Of a DNA stretch of 43,581 nucleotides, positions 1 through 9,190 are shown piece by piece (within the stretch, counting starts at the first letter, position 1; each line of letters opens with the position of its first letter). A program made the position numbers and the translations under genes. The stretch is from Candidatus Nanoarchaeia archaeon (GTDB lineage Archaea; Nanobdellota; Nanobdellia; Woesearchaeales; WJIZ01). Under the pieces are notes generated by a model. That model saw nothing but the letters and a program-made list of their open reading frames with translations. It did not search any database and was not told where the DNA came from. The stretch spans positions 1 through 43,581 of the forward strand of contig JANQND010000003.1 of NCBI GenBank assembly GCA_028279765.1. The letters are read 5' to 3'.

Positions 1-1
1 G

Positions 2-2284
2 AACGGTGAGCCATTCAAGTGTAATGCTTTATGCAGCGGCACAACTGATCCTTTATGCGGAAACGGCGCAAAAGAAGGTGATGAGGAGTGCGATGATGGC
101 AACGATAACAATACTGACTCCTGTACAAATGCCTGTACTACTGCGATTTGTGGAGATGGCATCGTTCATATTGGCGTTGAGGCTTGCGATGATGGTAATT
201 CTGTGGATAATGATGCTTGCACAAATTCCTGCCAACTTGCTGTCTGTGGTGACGGTATTGTTCATATTGGCGTTGAGGCTTGCGACGATGCAAATAGCCT
301 AGCAGCTGATGGTTGTGATGCTACTTGTGAAATTGAATCTGGCTGGGTTTGCAATGCGCTCTCACCTAGTGCCTGTACTCAAGCACAATTCTGCTCTGAT
401 TGTACTATTTACGGAGATGAATTCTGTTCACAAAGCCTGTGCCTCTCTATCCCAGATTCCTGTGGCTGGAATGGCACTCACTGCCTAGCCGCCGAAATAT
501 GTGATACTATTGATAATGATGGCGATGGCTCTATTGATGAAGGATGCGATGATGATAATGATGATTATTGTGATGCAGAAATGATTCATCTGTATCCAGA
601 AGTACTTCCCGAAGGTGTAGAGAGTGAGGATTACTATTGTCCATTAGGTCATAGCGACTGCAGCGATGCAGATGGAACAACTCATCCCGGAGCAACCGAG
701 CAATGCTTTGATGGTATAGACAATGATTGTGACGGGCTGATTGACAAGGATGACGACGACTGCTTTGAGGCCTGTGAGCCGTACGATGCAACCCTGCCTT
801 ACTGTATTACTCCGGTTTGCGTTGCAGGTGAGTGGACCTTTGAGCAGAATGATACGCTTTGTGATGACGGCGTTGCCTGTACTGTTACTAGCTGCAGCAA
901 GGTTGGCTGTGTTGTTTCATTGAACGAGTCCTTATCCTGTGAGGACGTAGATGACCAATGTGTTGACCTTGATAAAGACGGCATCCTTGACTATGATGCA
1001 ACCCTGTGCCCAATTGGTACTGATGAGTGCATTGTCCATGAGGATGATCTGACAGCAGGGGAGCTTCTTGCCCTTCATCCTAAAGGAAAGCTCTTTGAGG
1101 TAAAATGGAATAAGAGCCAGGCAACAGTAAAGAACAGCAAGAAACTGGAAATACTCAGGAAAGATATTGCGAAAATTGAATTCAGGGAAAATGTGTCGCT
1201 TATCCGGGTTAACAGCAGCGGCTGCTTTGAGCCACTGAACCTCGATACACTGATTGATATGGAAGGCGGTAAAGTAGTCGTACACTCAGCAGATCACTCA
1301 CCTTTCAATAAAAAGGCACACATCACTTTCTATAACATTGTGTATCAGGAACCGCAGGTTCGAAAAGACGGAGTACCCTGCAGTGACTGTACTATTGTGT
1401 CCTATGATCCTGAAACGAAAGAACTGGTAGTAGAAATCAATGGATTCTCGGAGTACGACGTGGTGGAAGGCTATGTCCCGCCAAAGGTCTCAGACAACAG
1501 CGGAAGCTCAAGCGGAGGCGGATCAGGCGGCGGAGGCAGCGGTGCAGGATCTGCAGGCGTTACCAGCAAGACTATGGATCTTACTACCGTATGGCAGACA
1601 GAAGACCTTCGGATTAATGGCAAGCTTGTCTTTGAGCATAAAGATGATATTCATCGCCTTTACCTGGATGATGTCATAAACACAAAAACTATTGATATAT
1701 CCATCTATTCCACAAGAATTCCTCTTCAGCTCCGAAAGGGAAGGATTATTACAGTTGACCTTAATGCTGATAAGGAGAATGATATTGATGTTCTCTTCTC
1801 TGGTATCTTTAATAGCAGGGCACGAATAAGCCTGCGGGTTCATACTCCCCCCAAACCTGCACCTGCTCAGACTGATTCAACACCTGAGCTAGACCCCGAG
1901 CCAGTATTTGAAGAGCCTAAGCAGCCGCCTATTGAGCTTTCTGCTCCTGAAGCACAAGGACTTGCGAAATACCTGTTTGCTATTATTGTGTCCACATTTG
2001 CCCTCTTTGCGCTCTTTTTCGGCATGTATCATGGCACTCATCACATGCACCATCACCTGTTGAAATGGAAGTATTTTGACCATACTTCCAAGATTCGTGG
2101 AAGAAATACCCGAACAGAAGAGGGCCTGGTAGATCAGTATAAGCTTGTTGAGCTTCGCAGCTATGTGAACTCTTGCCTGAAATGGCCATACCCGAAGGAT
2201 CGCATTAAACGTGCCTGTGTTGACATTGGCTGGAAAGAAAATATTGTTGACCGGGTCATTAAAGAAGAAGAGAAGAAGCTGTAA
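2..2284 (+). CDS. Large Cys-rich surface protein, 5' end cut off by the window
   Basis: The frame is open from base 2, so the true start lies outside; about 760 codons are visible. Order: three to four DUF4215/Myxo-disulfide repeats (CGDGxxxxGxEACDDGN pattern, about bases 50-400); two acidic MopE-like metal-binding motifs (DNDGDGxxD near 515 and DNDCDGLID near 720); more Cys-rich sequence to about 1050; a beta-rich region; a Ser/Gly linker (about 1496-1560); a second globular region; one membrane span (about 1961-2035); and a basic cytoplasmic tail of about 80 residues ending EEEKKL. From about base 780 onward it parallels the next gene almost domain for domain, so the two are paralogs. The architecture is an externally displayed, C-terminally anchored protein with likely Ca2+ or metal-binding repeats. 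The ligand is unknown. DUF4215/MopE repeats are best known from myxobacterial and DPANN surface proteins. Confidence 0.85.
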   Translation, partial: NGEPFKCNALCSGTTDPLCGNGAKEGDEECDDGNDNNTDSCTNACTTAICGDGIVHIGVEACDDGNSVDNDACTNSCQLAVCGDGIVHIGVEACDDANSLAADGCDATCEIESGWVCNALSPSACTQAQFCSDCTIYGDEFCSQSLCLSIPDSCGWNGTHCLAAEICDTIDNDGDGSIDEGCDDDNDDYCDAEMIHLYPEVLPEGVESEDYYCPLGHSDCSDADGTTHPGATEQCFDGIDNDCDGLIDKDDDDCFEACEPYDATLPYCITPVCVAGEWTFEQNDTLCDDGVACTVTSCSKVGCVVSLNESLSCEDVDDQCVDLDKDGILDYDATLCPIGTDECIVHEDDLTAGELLALHPKGKLFEVKWNKSQATVKNSKKLEILRKDIAKIEFRENVSLIRVNSSGCFEPLNLDTLIDMEGGKVVVHSADHSPFNKKAHITFYNIVYQEPQVRKDGVPCSDCTIVSYDPETKELVVEINGFSEYDVVEGYVPPKVSDNSGSSSGGGSGGGGSGAGSAGVTSKTMDLTTVWQTEDLRINGKLVFEHKDDIHRLYLDDVINTKTIDISIYSTRIPLQLRKGRIITVDLNADKENDIDVLFSGIFNSRARISLRVHTPPKPAPAQTDSTPELDPEPVFEEPKQPPIELSAPEAQGLAKYLFAIIVSTFALFALFFGMYHGTHHMHHHLLKWKYFDHTSKIRGRNTRTEEGLVDQYKLVELRSYVNSCLKWPYPKDRIKRACVDIGWKENIVDRVIKEEEKKL
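164..285 (+). repeat. Intragenic repeat in DUF4215 units
   Basis: A 26-base string beginning GTTCATATTGGCG occurs identically at 164-189 and 260-285. The 96-base spacing equals one 32-residue DUF4215 unit and stays in frame. It marks a recent unit duplication or gene-conversion event inside the surface protein. Confidence 0.85.
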
Positions 2285-2291
2285 TAAACCC

Positions 2292-2334
<43 letters not shown>

Positions 2335-2370
2335 ATGATTTTTAGTCCCCTATTGGAAGTATCCGCTCTT

Positions 2371-2385
2371 GAAAAGGTTTATAAG
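2371..2385 (+). promoter_or_regulatory. Archaeal BRE/TATA promoter of the 1919-aa surface gene
   Basis: GAAAAGG followed by TTTATAAG fits an archaeal BRE plus TATA box. Transcription would start near 2405-2410, giving a short leader to the ATG at 2426 or a longer one to the ATG at 2453. Confidence 0.6.
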
Positions 2386-2425
2386 AGTGCTCAGCCTCCC
2401 TGAAAGACGATATTAGTGAATTTCC

Positions 2426-5400
2426 ATGCGTAGAAGAGAGAAATCCGGGGGGATGGCTACCTATTTTCATCGTCTTTTTTTCCAGCTAGTTCTCTTCTCT
2501 TTTCTCTTCATTCTTTTTTCTCCTTCTGGTGATGCTGCTTCAGCACACACCTGGATGGCAGACTCTATCACTCAATATGGTATTACCTGGACTTTTGATA
2601 AGGAGTATCAAGTAGGAAGGTTTATTGGACCCAATGGAACAGGATCCGGAGACTATTTTGTTATTGATAGTGGAGCCGGTGTTATCGTAAAGAGCAAGAC
2701 TCCAACCCCTACTTCTTTTTCTTCAGGAAGAGCAAAGCATGGCTCCATGGTAAACCCACAGAAAGGAAAGGTGAATGACAAGTTCCATTACCAAGCGTAT
2801 GACTCTTCTATAGGAAAGAAAATAGAATTTGACGAAAATTTGGCACTTATTTTTCCTGGTACTTTGCATGGTGGCGATTCTCTTGTCTCTACTATTAGCT
2901 ATAATTCTGTTGAGCCTCGTACGGATTATATTGGAGTGTTTCTGAAAGATAATCCCCCTATCATGGAGGCTGCAGCAGTTTTAACTGTGCTTGATAATGT
3001 TCCTCATTCGGACGCGTTTAGACCCCCTTATGCAGGAACGGATAAACCTCTTTTTAGGAAGAGCCAAATTGACTATTCTCTTTTACCTAAAAAAAACCCT
3101 TCTGAAATTATGTCTCAGTTGGATAATAAGCAATATTTTTCTTTGCGGCCGGGACGCAATCCCAGTAAAGGAACAGTGGCAGAACAATTCAGCAGATACA
3201 TCGAGCGTCCGTGGATACTGCATGTAGAAGATTTCACAGGACGGAAAAGCCATCCTGCACAAAACATGCCGAATTATCATCGAGAAGTCTATCGTCTTCT
3301 TACGAAGATCAGCTTGCTCTTAACACTTGATTTGGATAAGAGAGATGGCGCTGGGCAATTAGATAAGCTAATTATTCCTTTTGTTCAACTTGGTATTGAT
3401 AGCCACTATATTACTAAAACAAGTAATCCTGGCTCTGCTGATAGTTCCATTAGTAAGCTTCCGGTTTTATTTGCTGGACATTTGCTTAATAACAATGCAA
3501 TGAAATCGAACAGCTATAACTTTCGAACAGAATGGATGACCTATTATATTAATGAGGGTGAGAGCAGCATTCTTAGCACTAAAGTTTCTGGAAACAATAA
3601 AAAGCCTTTCAAAAATATCTATACTCTGTATAAAGACCCTATTAATAGTAAAGTCCCTGCTTTTCGGCAGGACCCAGGTAATTTAGAGCATGAACACTTA
3701 GATCCCTCAACGGAATGGGATAAAATTTCTGATGGTGGAGGATCAAAGCGCGAGGATTATCGACAGATTAATTCTGTGGGGTATGCAGGGCATGCACTTG
3801 CAGCACGCATACTTGGTTTGGAAGGTTATTGGAGCCACCCTGCTTTGTTTGATTATGTAAAGAGGTATGTAAATGCAGAAGATGAGGGAACTGGCTCTCC
3901 TTTTAGTGATGCGATGTTTGAGAAATATTGGAAGATTAAGCAAGAGGAAAAATCTGGGTTTGCTGGAACTTCTTTGAAAAACAGTGTTACAAAGGATGGC
4001 ATTACCTGGACTTTTAGTAAGAAGTATGAGGCAGGCCAATTTATCAATGGAGATTGGTTTGTGATTGATGGTGGAGAAGGTGTTACTGTCTCCGGTGTTA
4101 GCCCTTCTCCCTCTTCTGGAAAGCATGGGTCAATGATTAACCCCGGGAAAAGCTATAATGTCAATAAACAAGGTTATGATTCTCGTATCGACAATAAAAA
4201 CTATGTTGGCAGTATTTCTTATCCTGCAGATTTGAAAGCAGGAGATTCTCTGGTATCAACAGAGAGTGCTGATTCGGGTAATGCAGAATTTGGGACATGC
4301 TATGGCGGTAAAAGATATATTGATTTTATTGGACAGTGTGCGGCTACTAGCCTTAAGAGAGCCTCAGTTCTTACGGTTCTTGATAGTGTTCCCCCAGTTG
4401 ATGCGTTTCGACCTGCTTATGTAGGGTCTTCTAAACCTATTCGTCGATTTTCTGACTTGCAACTAAATCTTCTTCCTAAATTGTCGTATGCAAATAAACC
4501 AAATGATCTGAGCTATTATGAGCGGCTCTTTGAGAGAACTTGGCTTGATCATAAAGCTGGACACACGGGGAGACAGATGCATCCCTACCTCAATCTTCCT
4601 AACTATGGTGAAGAAGTAAGCGAGGCTGTGAGCGCGGTTTCTCTTTTGCTATTAATGGATTATAGTGATACACAAATCAAAAATTTGTTGACTTATTTTG
4701 TTCAAACTGGCATTGATTTGTATGCAATGAATGAGGCAGGCTCAAGCTGGTATGCAGATGGAGGACATGGCAGTGGTAGGAAATGGCCTATCATGTTTGC
4801 AGGTATCTTGCTTGATCATTCGGGTATGAAAACAGTTAGCGGGTCTTTTCAGGAAGAGGAGCAAGTGTATTTTAGCTCACAGGTCAACTTAACGTTATGG
4901 GGTCAAGACTGCAGTACCCATGGTGCTTGTTTCTTTGATAACGGTTGCCAATATGATTCTAAAGTATGTAGTAATGATAATGCGGAAACATGCTCTACGA
5001 ACAGTGACTGTAAGGAAGGTGCAAGCTGTATATGCAGACCGGGTGATTGCTGCTCCGGGGCGAAGGACTGCAGGGATCCTTCTTTTATTGTAGATGGCTG
5101 CAGTAATTATCGGGAAGGGGATAGCTCTCACGCATGGCCCGGATTTGTTCTCTCCGCGAAGTTATTGAAAGATAAAAGCGGGAACTCAGGCGAAGAGCTA
5201 TGGAATTATGTCCCCTTGTTTGATTATGTGCACCGATGGCTTGCAAATGATTATACTGGGTACTCTACTAAGGGAGGAGGAAGCCTTGGCGGGAGCCACG
5301 GAGATAAAGGGCACCCTGGACACGGCTTTATTGAAGGAATGTGGAATACCTATGGGTATTGTGAGACTGATAGCGATTGCTCAGGGCACCCCAATGGCCT

Positions 5401-8185
5401 AACCTGCGCTCCTATACCTGACCCTTGTCGGGACTGCAGCTGGAACAAGAAAGAGTGTTCTACTGTGCAGTCTTCCTGTACTTCAGATTCTCAATGTGAT
5501 GATGGACTGTTTTGTAATGGCGCAGAGATTTGCTCTTCAGGCTCATGTATTTCTGCTTCTGCTCCAGCGTGCGAAGATGATGGATATAGCTGTACTACAG
5601 AGTGCAATGAAAATACTGACTCCTGTGATATATCCTATGGCCATTCCTCCTGTAATGATGGGAATTCCTGTACTGATGATAGTTGTATAGGCTCTGGTGG
5701 CGATGCAGTCACAGGATGCTTGCATGTTGCTGATGATTCGAATACGTGTTCCCTTTCAGGAGAGTGTGCAGTGAATGCTCATTGCTCTGCAGGGTCTTGT
5801 GTAGCAACCGCTGATTCAGGATTATGCTCTAACCCTCAAAGCTGCGGTGTTGTTCAGTGCAGTTCATCATACCAATGCAGTTATTCACAGTGCCCTATTC
5901 CACACGACTTGGCACTTTATCTTTCTTTTGATGGAAATTATCATGACCTCTCGTTAAATACTCATCCGGTTAGCTGTAGTGGAGCTTCCTGCCCGAGTTT
6001 GACAGTGGATAAAGATAGTAATACTGATAGTGCGTATCACTTTGACGGCACAAACGATTTTATTACAGTTTCAGGCAACTCTGTATTGGGTGATCTCGAC
6101 GCATTTACACTGTCTGCCTGGTATAACCCTACTGGCGCACCCGGAGAGGGCTGGGGAAGAATCATCAGTAAACCTGATGACGGAACCGGTGATGATTACG
6201 CCCTGGTGCATGTTGCAACAGGAAATAACAGGCACAAAATACAATTTAGGGCCTCGACTACTCAGGGCACTTCAGCATATACCGATGTGACCGTGCCCAT
6301 TGATTCTGGCTGGCATCATATTGCCGGAGTGTGGGATGGCAGTACTAAGAAAATTTATCTTAATGGTCGTCTTGCAGGAAGTGGTGCCGGAACGGGCGCT
6401 TTACAGAATTCTGGCAATGACTTAACCATTGGTCGTCATTTGAATTCGAATACCCGTGGAATCATTGGTGATATTGATGATGTACGCCTTTATCACAGCG
6501 CACTAAGCACAATACGGATTGAAGAGCTTGCCAGCTCTGCCCCTCTTGCTTCATCAAACGTATCCTGTAGCAATGGTGTTCAGGATGATAATGAAAATGG
6601 TGTTGATTGCGGGGGAGTTTGCACGACTGAGTGCGCAGTGTCCTGCCCAGTACATGATCCTTTTATTCCTTCCTGTCTTTCTGCAGTGTGCTCGGAAGGA
6701 GAGCTGCAGGTTGCACAAAATGATGCTTTATGCAATGATAGCAACGATTGTACCATTGATCGCTGTACTAAAGTTGGATGCCGATATGACCTTGCAGAAA
6801 CTTTAGAGTGCAGTGCTCTTGCTCAGAACTGTGGAGATGCTGACCTTGATGGAATTTTAGATTACCACCCACAAGACTGCTCTCTTGGGAAAGATATATG
6901 CGTTTTTGAGAAAAAAAAATTGAAGGGGTCAAATCTTACTTCTTTGCTTCCTCATTCTGCTCTTCTGAACGTGAGCTGGGATAGCCAGGGAAGCGATATT
7001 CGAAATAGTAGTAATCTTGTTCTATTTAAGGACTCTGCGGCAAAAATACAATTTGAGGATACGGTTGACCTGGTTGGTGTGAATGACTCTGGCTGTTATT
7101 CTCCTCTTAATTTAGACCTTCTGGTAGAGCTGAAAGATAAGAAAATTGTTGTGCATTCTTCTGATTTTTCCGGACTAAATAAGAAAGCAATTCTCACATT
7201 TTATAATGTTCGCTATATCGAACCACAGATTAGAAAGGATGGAGAAGTATGTTCTGATTGCACTATTGTATCCTATGACTCTACATTAGGAGAGCTTCAA
7301 GTGGAAGTTACTGGCTTTTCAGAATTTGATGTTATTGAAAGCTTTGTTCCCTCAGAAAGTCCTAATTCCGAAAGCGGCCCTTCATCTAGTTCTGGGGGTG
7401 GCTCCAGCGGCGGCGGATCAAGCAGCGGATCAGGGAGCGCGGGAACTAAAGAGACAGCGCTCATTCTTACTTCATCCTGGAAGCAGGAGGACCTTGGGGT
7501 TAATGATAAGCTCCTTTTCAACTATACGAGCGAAAGCCATCGTCTGTACCTGGACTGGATTCATGCATCAGATAAAATTGATATTTCTATTTATTCTACA
7601 CGCATTCCTTTATCTCTGTCTAAGAATACAATACGATCAGTAGACCTTACTGATGATGCAAAGGCAGATATTGATGTTCGCTTCTATGGTATTTATAATG
7701 ATAAAGCACGAATTGGCATTCGGCTCCATGCAAAGGAAGTGCCAAAATCTCCTTCATTAGCAGATACCTCATCAGAAGAGAACAGTAGACAAGAAAAGGC
7801 TGAGCAACAGCCTTCACAAAAGCCATCGTATCAGGTATATTCCCCTGAGAAGGCTAGCCCCATAAACTATCTTTCCTGGCTTGTCGGTTCTTTGCTTGTT
7901 TTACTTGTTGTTCTTTGCTGCATTGCCTATTCTACAGGCCATCTTCGCTATTATTTTTTGCGACTGAAATATTCCTCTCAAATGTCTTCTTTTGAGAGGC
8001 TGGATGCACCGAGGGGCAAGAAGCAACATACGAAAAAGGGACTAGAGCCTCTTCGCATGTATATTCGATCATGTCTGGAGCTCTCTTACTCTAAAGCTGG
8101 AATAAGGAAAATATGTTCCCGTAGGGGATGGTCCAAAAAGAATATTGAAACTGTAATGGCACAAGAAGAAAAGAAGCTGAAGTGA
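2426..8185 (+). CDS. Giant multidomain surface protein with LamG domain (1919 aa)
   Basis: A signal peptide (hydrophobic about 17-35, Ala-rich cleavage zone about 36-41) is followed by two homologous blocks: copy 1 near residue 49 (GITWTF, YDS, GGDSLVST, AVLTVLD, DAFRPPY) and copy 2 near residue 520 with the same landmarks, offset about 471 residues. Each has a helical LPNY...E..LL region that may be an alpha toroid; I cannot name the family. Cys-rich segments (about 829-890 and 979-1158) lead to a LamG/concanavalin-like domain (about 1160-1370: LYLSFDG, HFDGTNDFI, GWHHIAGVWDG, GDIDDVRLY). Then come more Cys-rich sequence, a beta-rich region, a Ser/Gly linker (about 1648-1675), a membrane span (about 1813-1836) and a cytoplasmic tail paralogous to the previous gene. 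It probably binds glycans or a partner surface. The ATG at 2453, right behind GGGGGG, is an alternative start and keeps the signal peptide. Confidence 0.85.
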   Translation: MRRREKSGGMATYFHRLFFQLVLFSFLFILFSPSGDAASAHTWMADSITQYGITWTFDKEYQVGRFIGPNGTGSGDYFVIDSGAGVIVKSKTPTPTSFSSGRAKHGSMVNPQKGKVNDKFHYQAYDSSIGKKIEFDENLALIFPGTLHGGDSLVSTISYNSVEPRTDYIGVFLKDNPPIMEAAAVLTVLDNVPHSDAFRPPYAGTDKPLFRKSQIDYSLLPKKNPSEIMSQLDNKQYFSLRPGRNPSKGTVAEQFSRYIERPWILHVEDFTGRKSHPAQNMPNYHREVYRLLTKISLLLTLDLDKRDGAGQLDKLIIPFVQLGIDSHYITKTSNPGSADSSISKLPVLFAGHLLNNNAMKSNSYNFRTEWMTYYINEGESSILSTKVSGNNKKPFKNIYTLYKDPINSKVPAFRQDPGNLEHEHLDPSTEWDKISDGGGSKREDYRQINSVGYAGHALAARILGLEGYWSHPALFDYVKRYVNAEDEGTGSPFSDAMFEKYWKIKQEEKSGFAGTSLKNSVTKDGITWTFSKKYEAGQFINGDWFVIDGGEGVTVSGVSPSPSSGKHGSMINPGKSYNVNKQGYDSRIDNKNYVGSISYPADLKAGDSLVSTESADSGNAEFGTCYGGKRYIDFIGQCAATSLKRASVLTVLDSVPPVDAFRPAYVGSSKPIRRFSDLQLNLLPKLSYANKPNDLSYYERLFERTWLDHKAGHTGRQMHPYLNLPNYGEEVSEAVSAVSLLLLMDYSDTQIKNLLTYFVQTGIDLYAMNEAGSSWYADGGHGSGRKWPIMFAGILLDHSGMKTVSGSFQEEEQVYFSSQVNLTLWGQDCSTHGACFFDNGCQYDSKVCSNDNAETCSTNSDCKEGASCICRPGDCCSGAKDCRDPSFIVDGCSNYREGDSSHAWPGFVLSAKLLKDKSGNSGEELWNYVPLFDYVHRWLANDYTGYSTKGGGSLGGSHGDKGHPGHGFIEGMWNTYGYCETDSDCSGHPNGLTCAPIPDPCRDCSWNKKECSTVQSSCTSDSQCDDGLFCNGAEICSSGSCISASAPACEDDGYSCTTECNENTDSCDISYGHSSCNDGNSCTDDSCIGSGGDAVTGCLHVADDSNTCSLSGECAVNAHCSAGSCVATADSGLCSNPQSCGVVQCSSSYQCSYSQCPIPHDLALYLSFDGNYHDLSLNTHPVSCSGASCPSLTVDKDSNTDSAYHFDGTNDFITVSGNSVLGDLDAFTLSAWYNPTGAPGEGWGRIISKPDDGTGDDYALVHVATGNNRHKIQFRASTTQGTSAYTDVTVPIDSGWHHIAGVWDGSTKKIYLNGRLAGSGAGTGALQNSGNDLTIGRHLNSNTRGIIGDIDDVRLYHSALSTIRIEELASSAPLASSNVSCSNGVQDDNENGVDCGGVCTTECAVSCPVHDPFIPSCLSAVCSEGELQVAQNDALCNDSNDCTIDRCTKVGCRYDLAETLECSALAQNCGDADLDGILDYHPQDCSLGKDICVFEKKKLKGSNLTSLLPHSALLNVSWDSQGSDIRNSSNLVLFKDSAAKIQFEDTVDLVGVNDSGCYSPLNLDLLVELKDKKIVVHSSDFSGLNKKAILTFYNVRYIEPQIRKDGEVCSDCTIVSYDSTLGELQVEVTGFSEFDVIESFVPSESPNSESGPSSSSGGGSSGGGSSSGSGSAGTKETALILTSSWKQEDLGVNDKLLFNYTSESHRLYLDWIHASDKIDISIYSTRIPLSLSKNTIRSVDLTDDAKADIDVRFYGIYNDKARIGIRLHAKEVPKSPSLADTSSEENSRQEKAEQQPSQKPSYQVYSPEKASPINYLSWLVGSLLVLLVVLCCIAYSTGHLRYYFLRLKYSSQMSSFERLDAPRGKKQHTKKGLEPLRMYIRSCLELSYSKAGIRKICSRRGWSKKNIETVMAQEEKKLK

Positions 8186-8235
8186 TGCTTTTCTTTCCTT
8201 CTCCTTCAATCTACTTCTCCTAAGTTATTCCACAA

Positions 8236-8243
8236 TATTTAAA
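8236..8243 (+). promoter_or_regulatory. TATA box of rpiB
   Basis: TATTTAAA is centred 28 bases before the ATG at 8267, so the mRNA is probably leaderless. Confidence 0.65.
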
Positions 8244-8266
8244 AATCACTACTTCATCATTATCGT

Positions 8267-8716
8267 ATGAAAATCATTATTGGCTCAGACCATGCAGGGT
8301 TTACTCTCAAAGAGGCACTGAAGCAGCATTTATCTTCACAGGACATCATCGTTGAAGATGTAGGGACAAGCAGTGAAGAATCCTGCGATTATCCTGATTT
8401 TGCCCTTCAGGTTGCAAGGCAGGTACAGGAAAAAGGCGGATTTGGTATTCTTGTCTGCGGCACCGGTATTGGAATGAGCATAACGGCAAATAAAGTGAAA
8501 GGAATCAGGGCGGCGGTTTGTTTTGATGAGTTCACAGCAAAAGCAGCACGAGAGCATAATGATGCTAATGTTGTCTGCATTGGATCCAGAACAACTAAAA
8601 CAGATATTGCAAAGAACATTGTGGATGCTTTCTTACACACTTCTGCAAGTCCCGAGCAGCGCCATCATAAGAGAGTCGATAAGATTACTACTGCAGAAAA
8701 AGATACTTTTAAATAA
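8267..8716 (+). CDS. rpiB: Ribose-5-phosphate isomerase B
   Basis: This enzyme interconverts ribose 5-phosphate and ribulose 5-phosphate in the pentose phosphate pathway (cytosolic). The 149 aa match the RpiB/LacAB family in length. It opens with the SDHAGF motif (Asp and His of the sugar-binding site) and has the catalytic-Cys motif CGTGIGMSITANK near residue 64 and the REHNDANV segment near 98 with the ring-opening His. Archaea more often carry the unrelated RpiA, so this gene looks bacterial in origin. The next gene starts 21 bases downstream and could be cotranscribed. An allose-6-phosphate isomerase cannot be excluded from sequence alone. Confidence 0.92.
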   Translation: MKIIIGSDHAGFTLKEALKQHLSSQDIIVEDVGTSSEESCDYPDFALQVARQVQEKGGFGILVCGTGIGMSITANKVKGIRAAVCFDEFTAKAAREHNDANVVCIGSRTTKTDIAKNIVDAFLHTSASPEQRHHKRVDKITTAEKDTFK

Positions 8717-8737
8717 TGACTTCTTTGCTTGAGAGGT

Positions 8738-9190
8738 ATGCAATTTTTGAGTTATTTTTTGGTTTCATTGACGTCCTATCTAGGCCTCTTTCTCGGCTCT
8801 TTTTTTATGTATCTTGCACCTGAAGAAATTGAGCCCGGAAAAAAATATTTTCTTTTGCTTGAACATTTTTTGCTTCTTTTTATTGTTATAATTTCTTCTC
8901 TCCTATTCGGAAATATCTTGTTCTTTTCCTTGACGATTGCTGCTCTATTGCTTTATTTCTTTCTTAAGCGTTTTCGCTTATTTCTTTGCTACGCTTATTT
9001 CTCCTTCCTTTTGTATCTTTCTTCATTTTCTGCAACTGCTTTTCTTGTTATTTCTGTTCTTCTTTTTGCTTTTGGCCTGACAGCCGGTGCTTACCGGTTT
9101 GTTCGGAAGGAGAAAGTGAGGTCCTTTGTTTCACTGCTTTCTTTTGGTTTTTTCCCCTTGCTTGCTGCTGTACTTAAACTAAGTCTCTGA
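8738..9190 (+). CDS. Small polytopic membrane protein, unknown function
   Basis: About 150 residues, almost entirely hydrophobic, with four to five likely membrane helices and short basic loops (FLKRFR, RFVRKEK). I do not recognise a family. I chose the ATG at 8738; a TTG three codons earlier (8729) is the only upstream alternative. It follows rpiB closely on the same strand. Its last 17 bases overlap the convergent phosphatidyltransferase gene. Confidence 0.6.
   Translation: MQFLSYFLVSLTSYLGLFLGSFFMYLAPEEIEPGKKYFLLLEHFLLLFIVIISSLLFGNILFFSLTIAALLLYFFLKRFRLFLCYAYFSFLLYLSSFSATAFLVISVLLFAFGLTAGAYRFVRKEKVRSFVSLLSFGFFPLLAAVLKLSL

Noticed and set aside
53-1285. Several ORFs in other frames of the Cys-rich repeats
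   Set aside because: They arise from the repetitive Asp/Cys codon composition of the real gene and have no domain content of their own.
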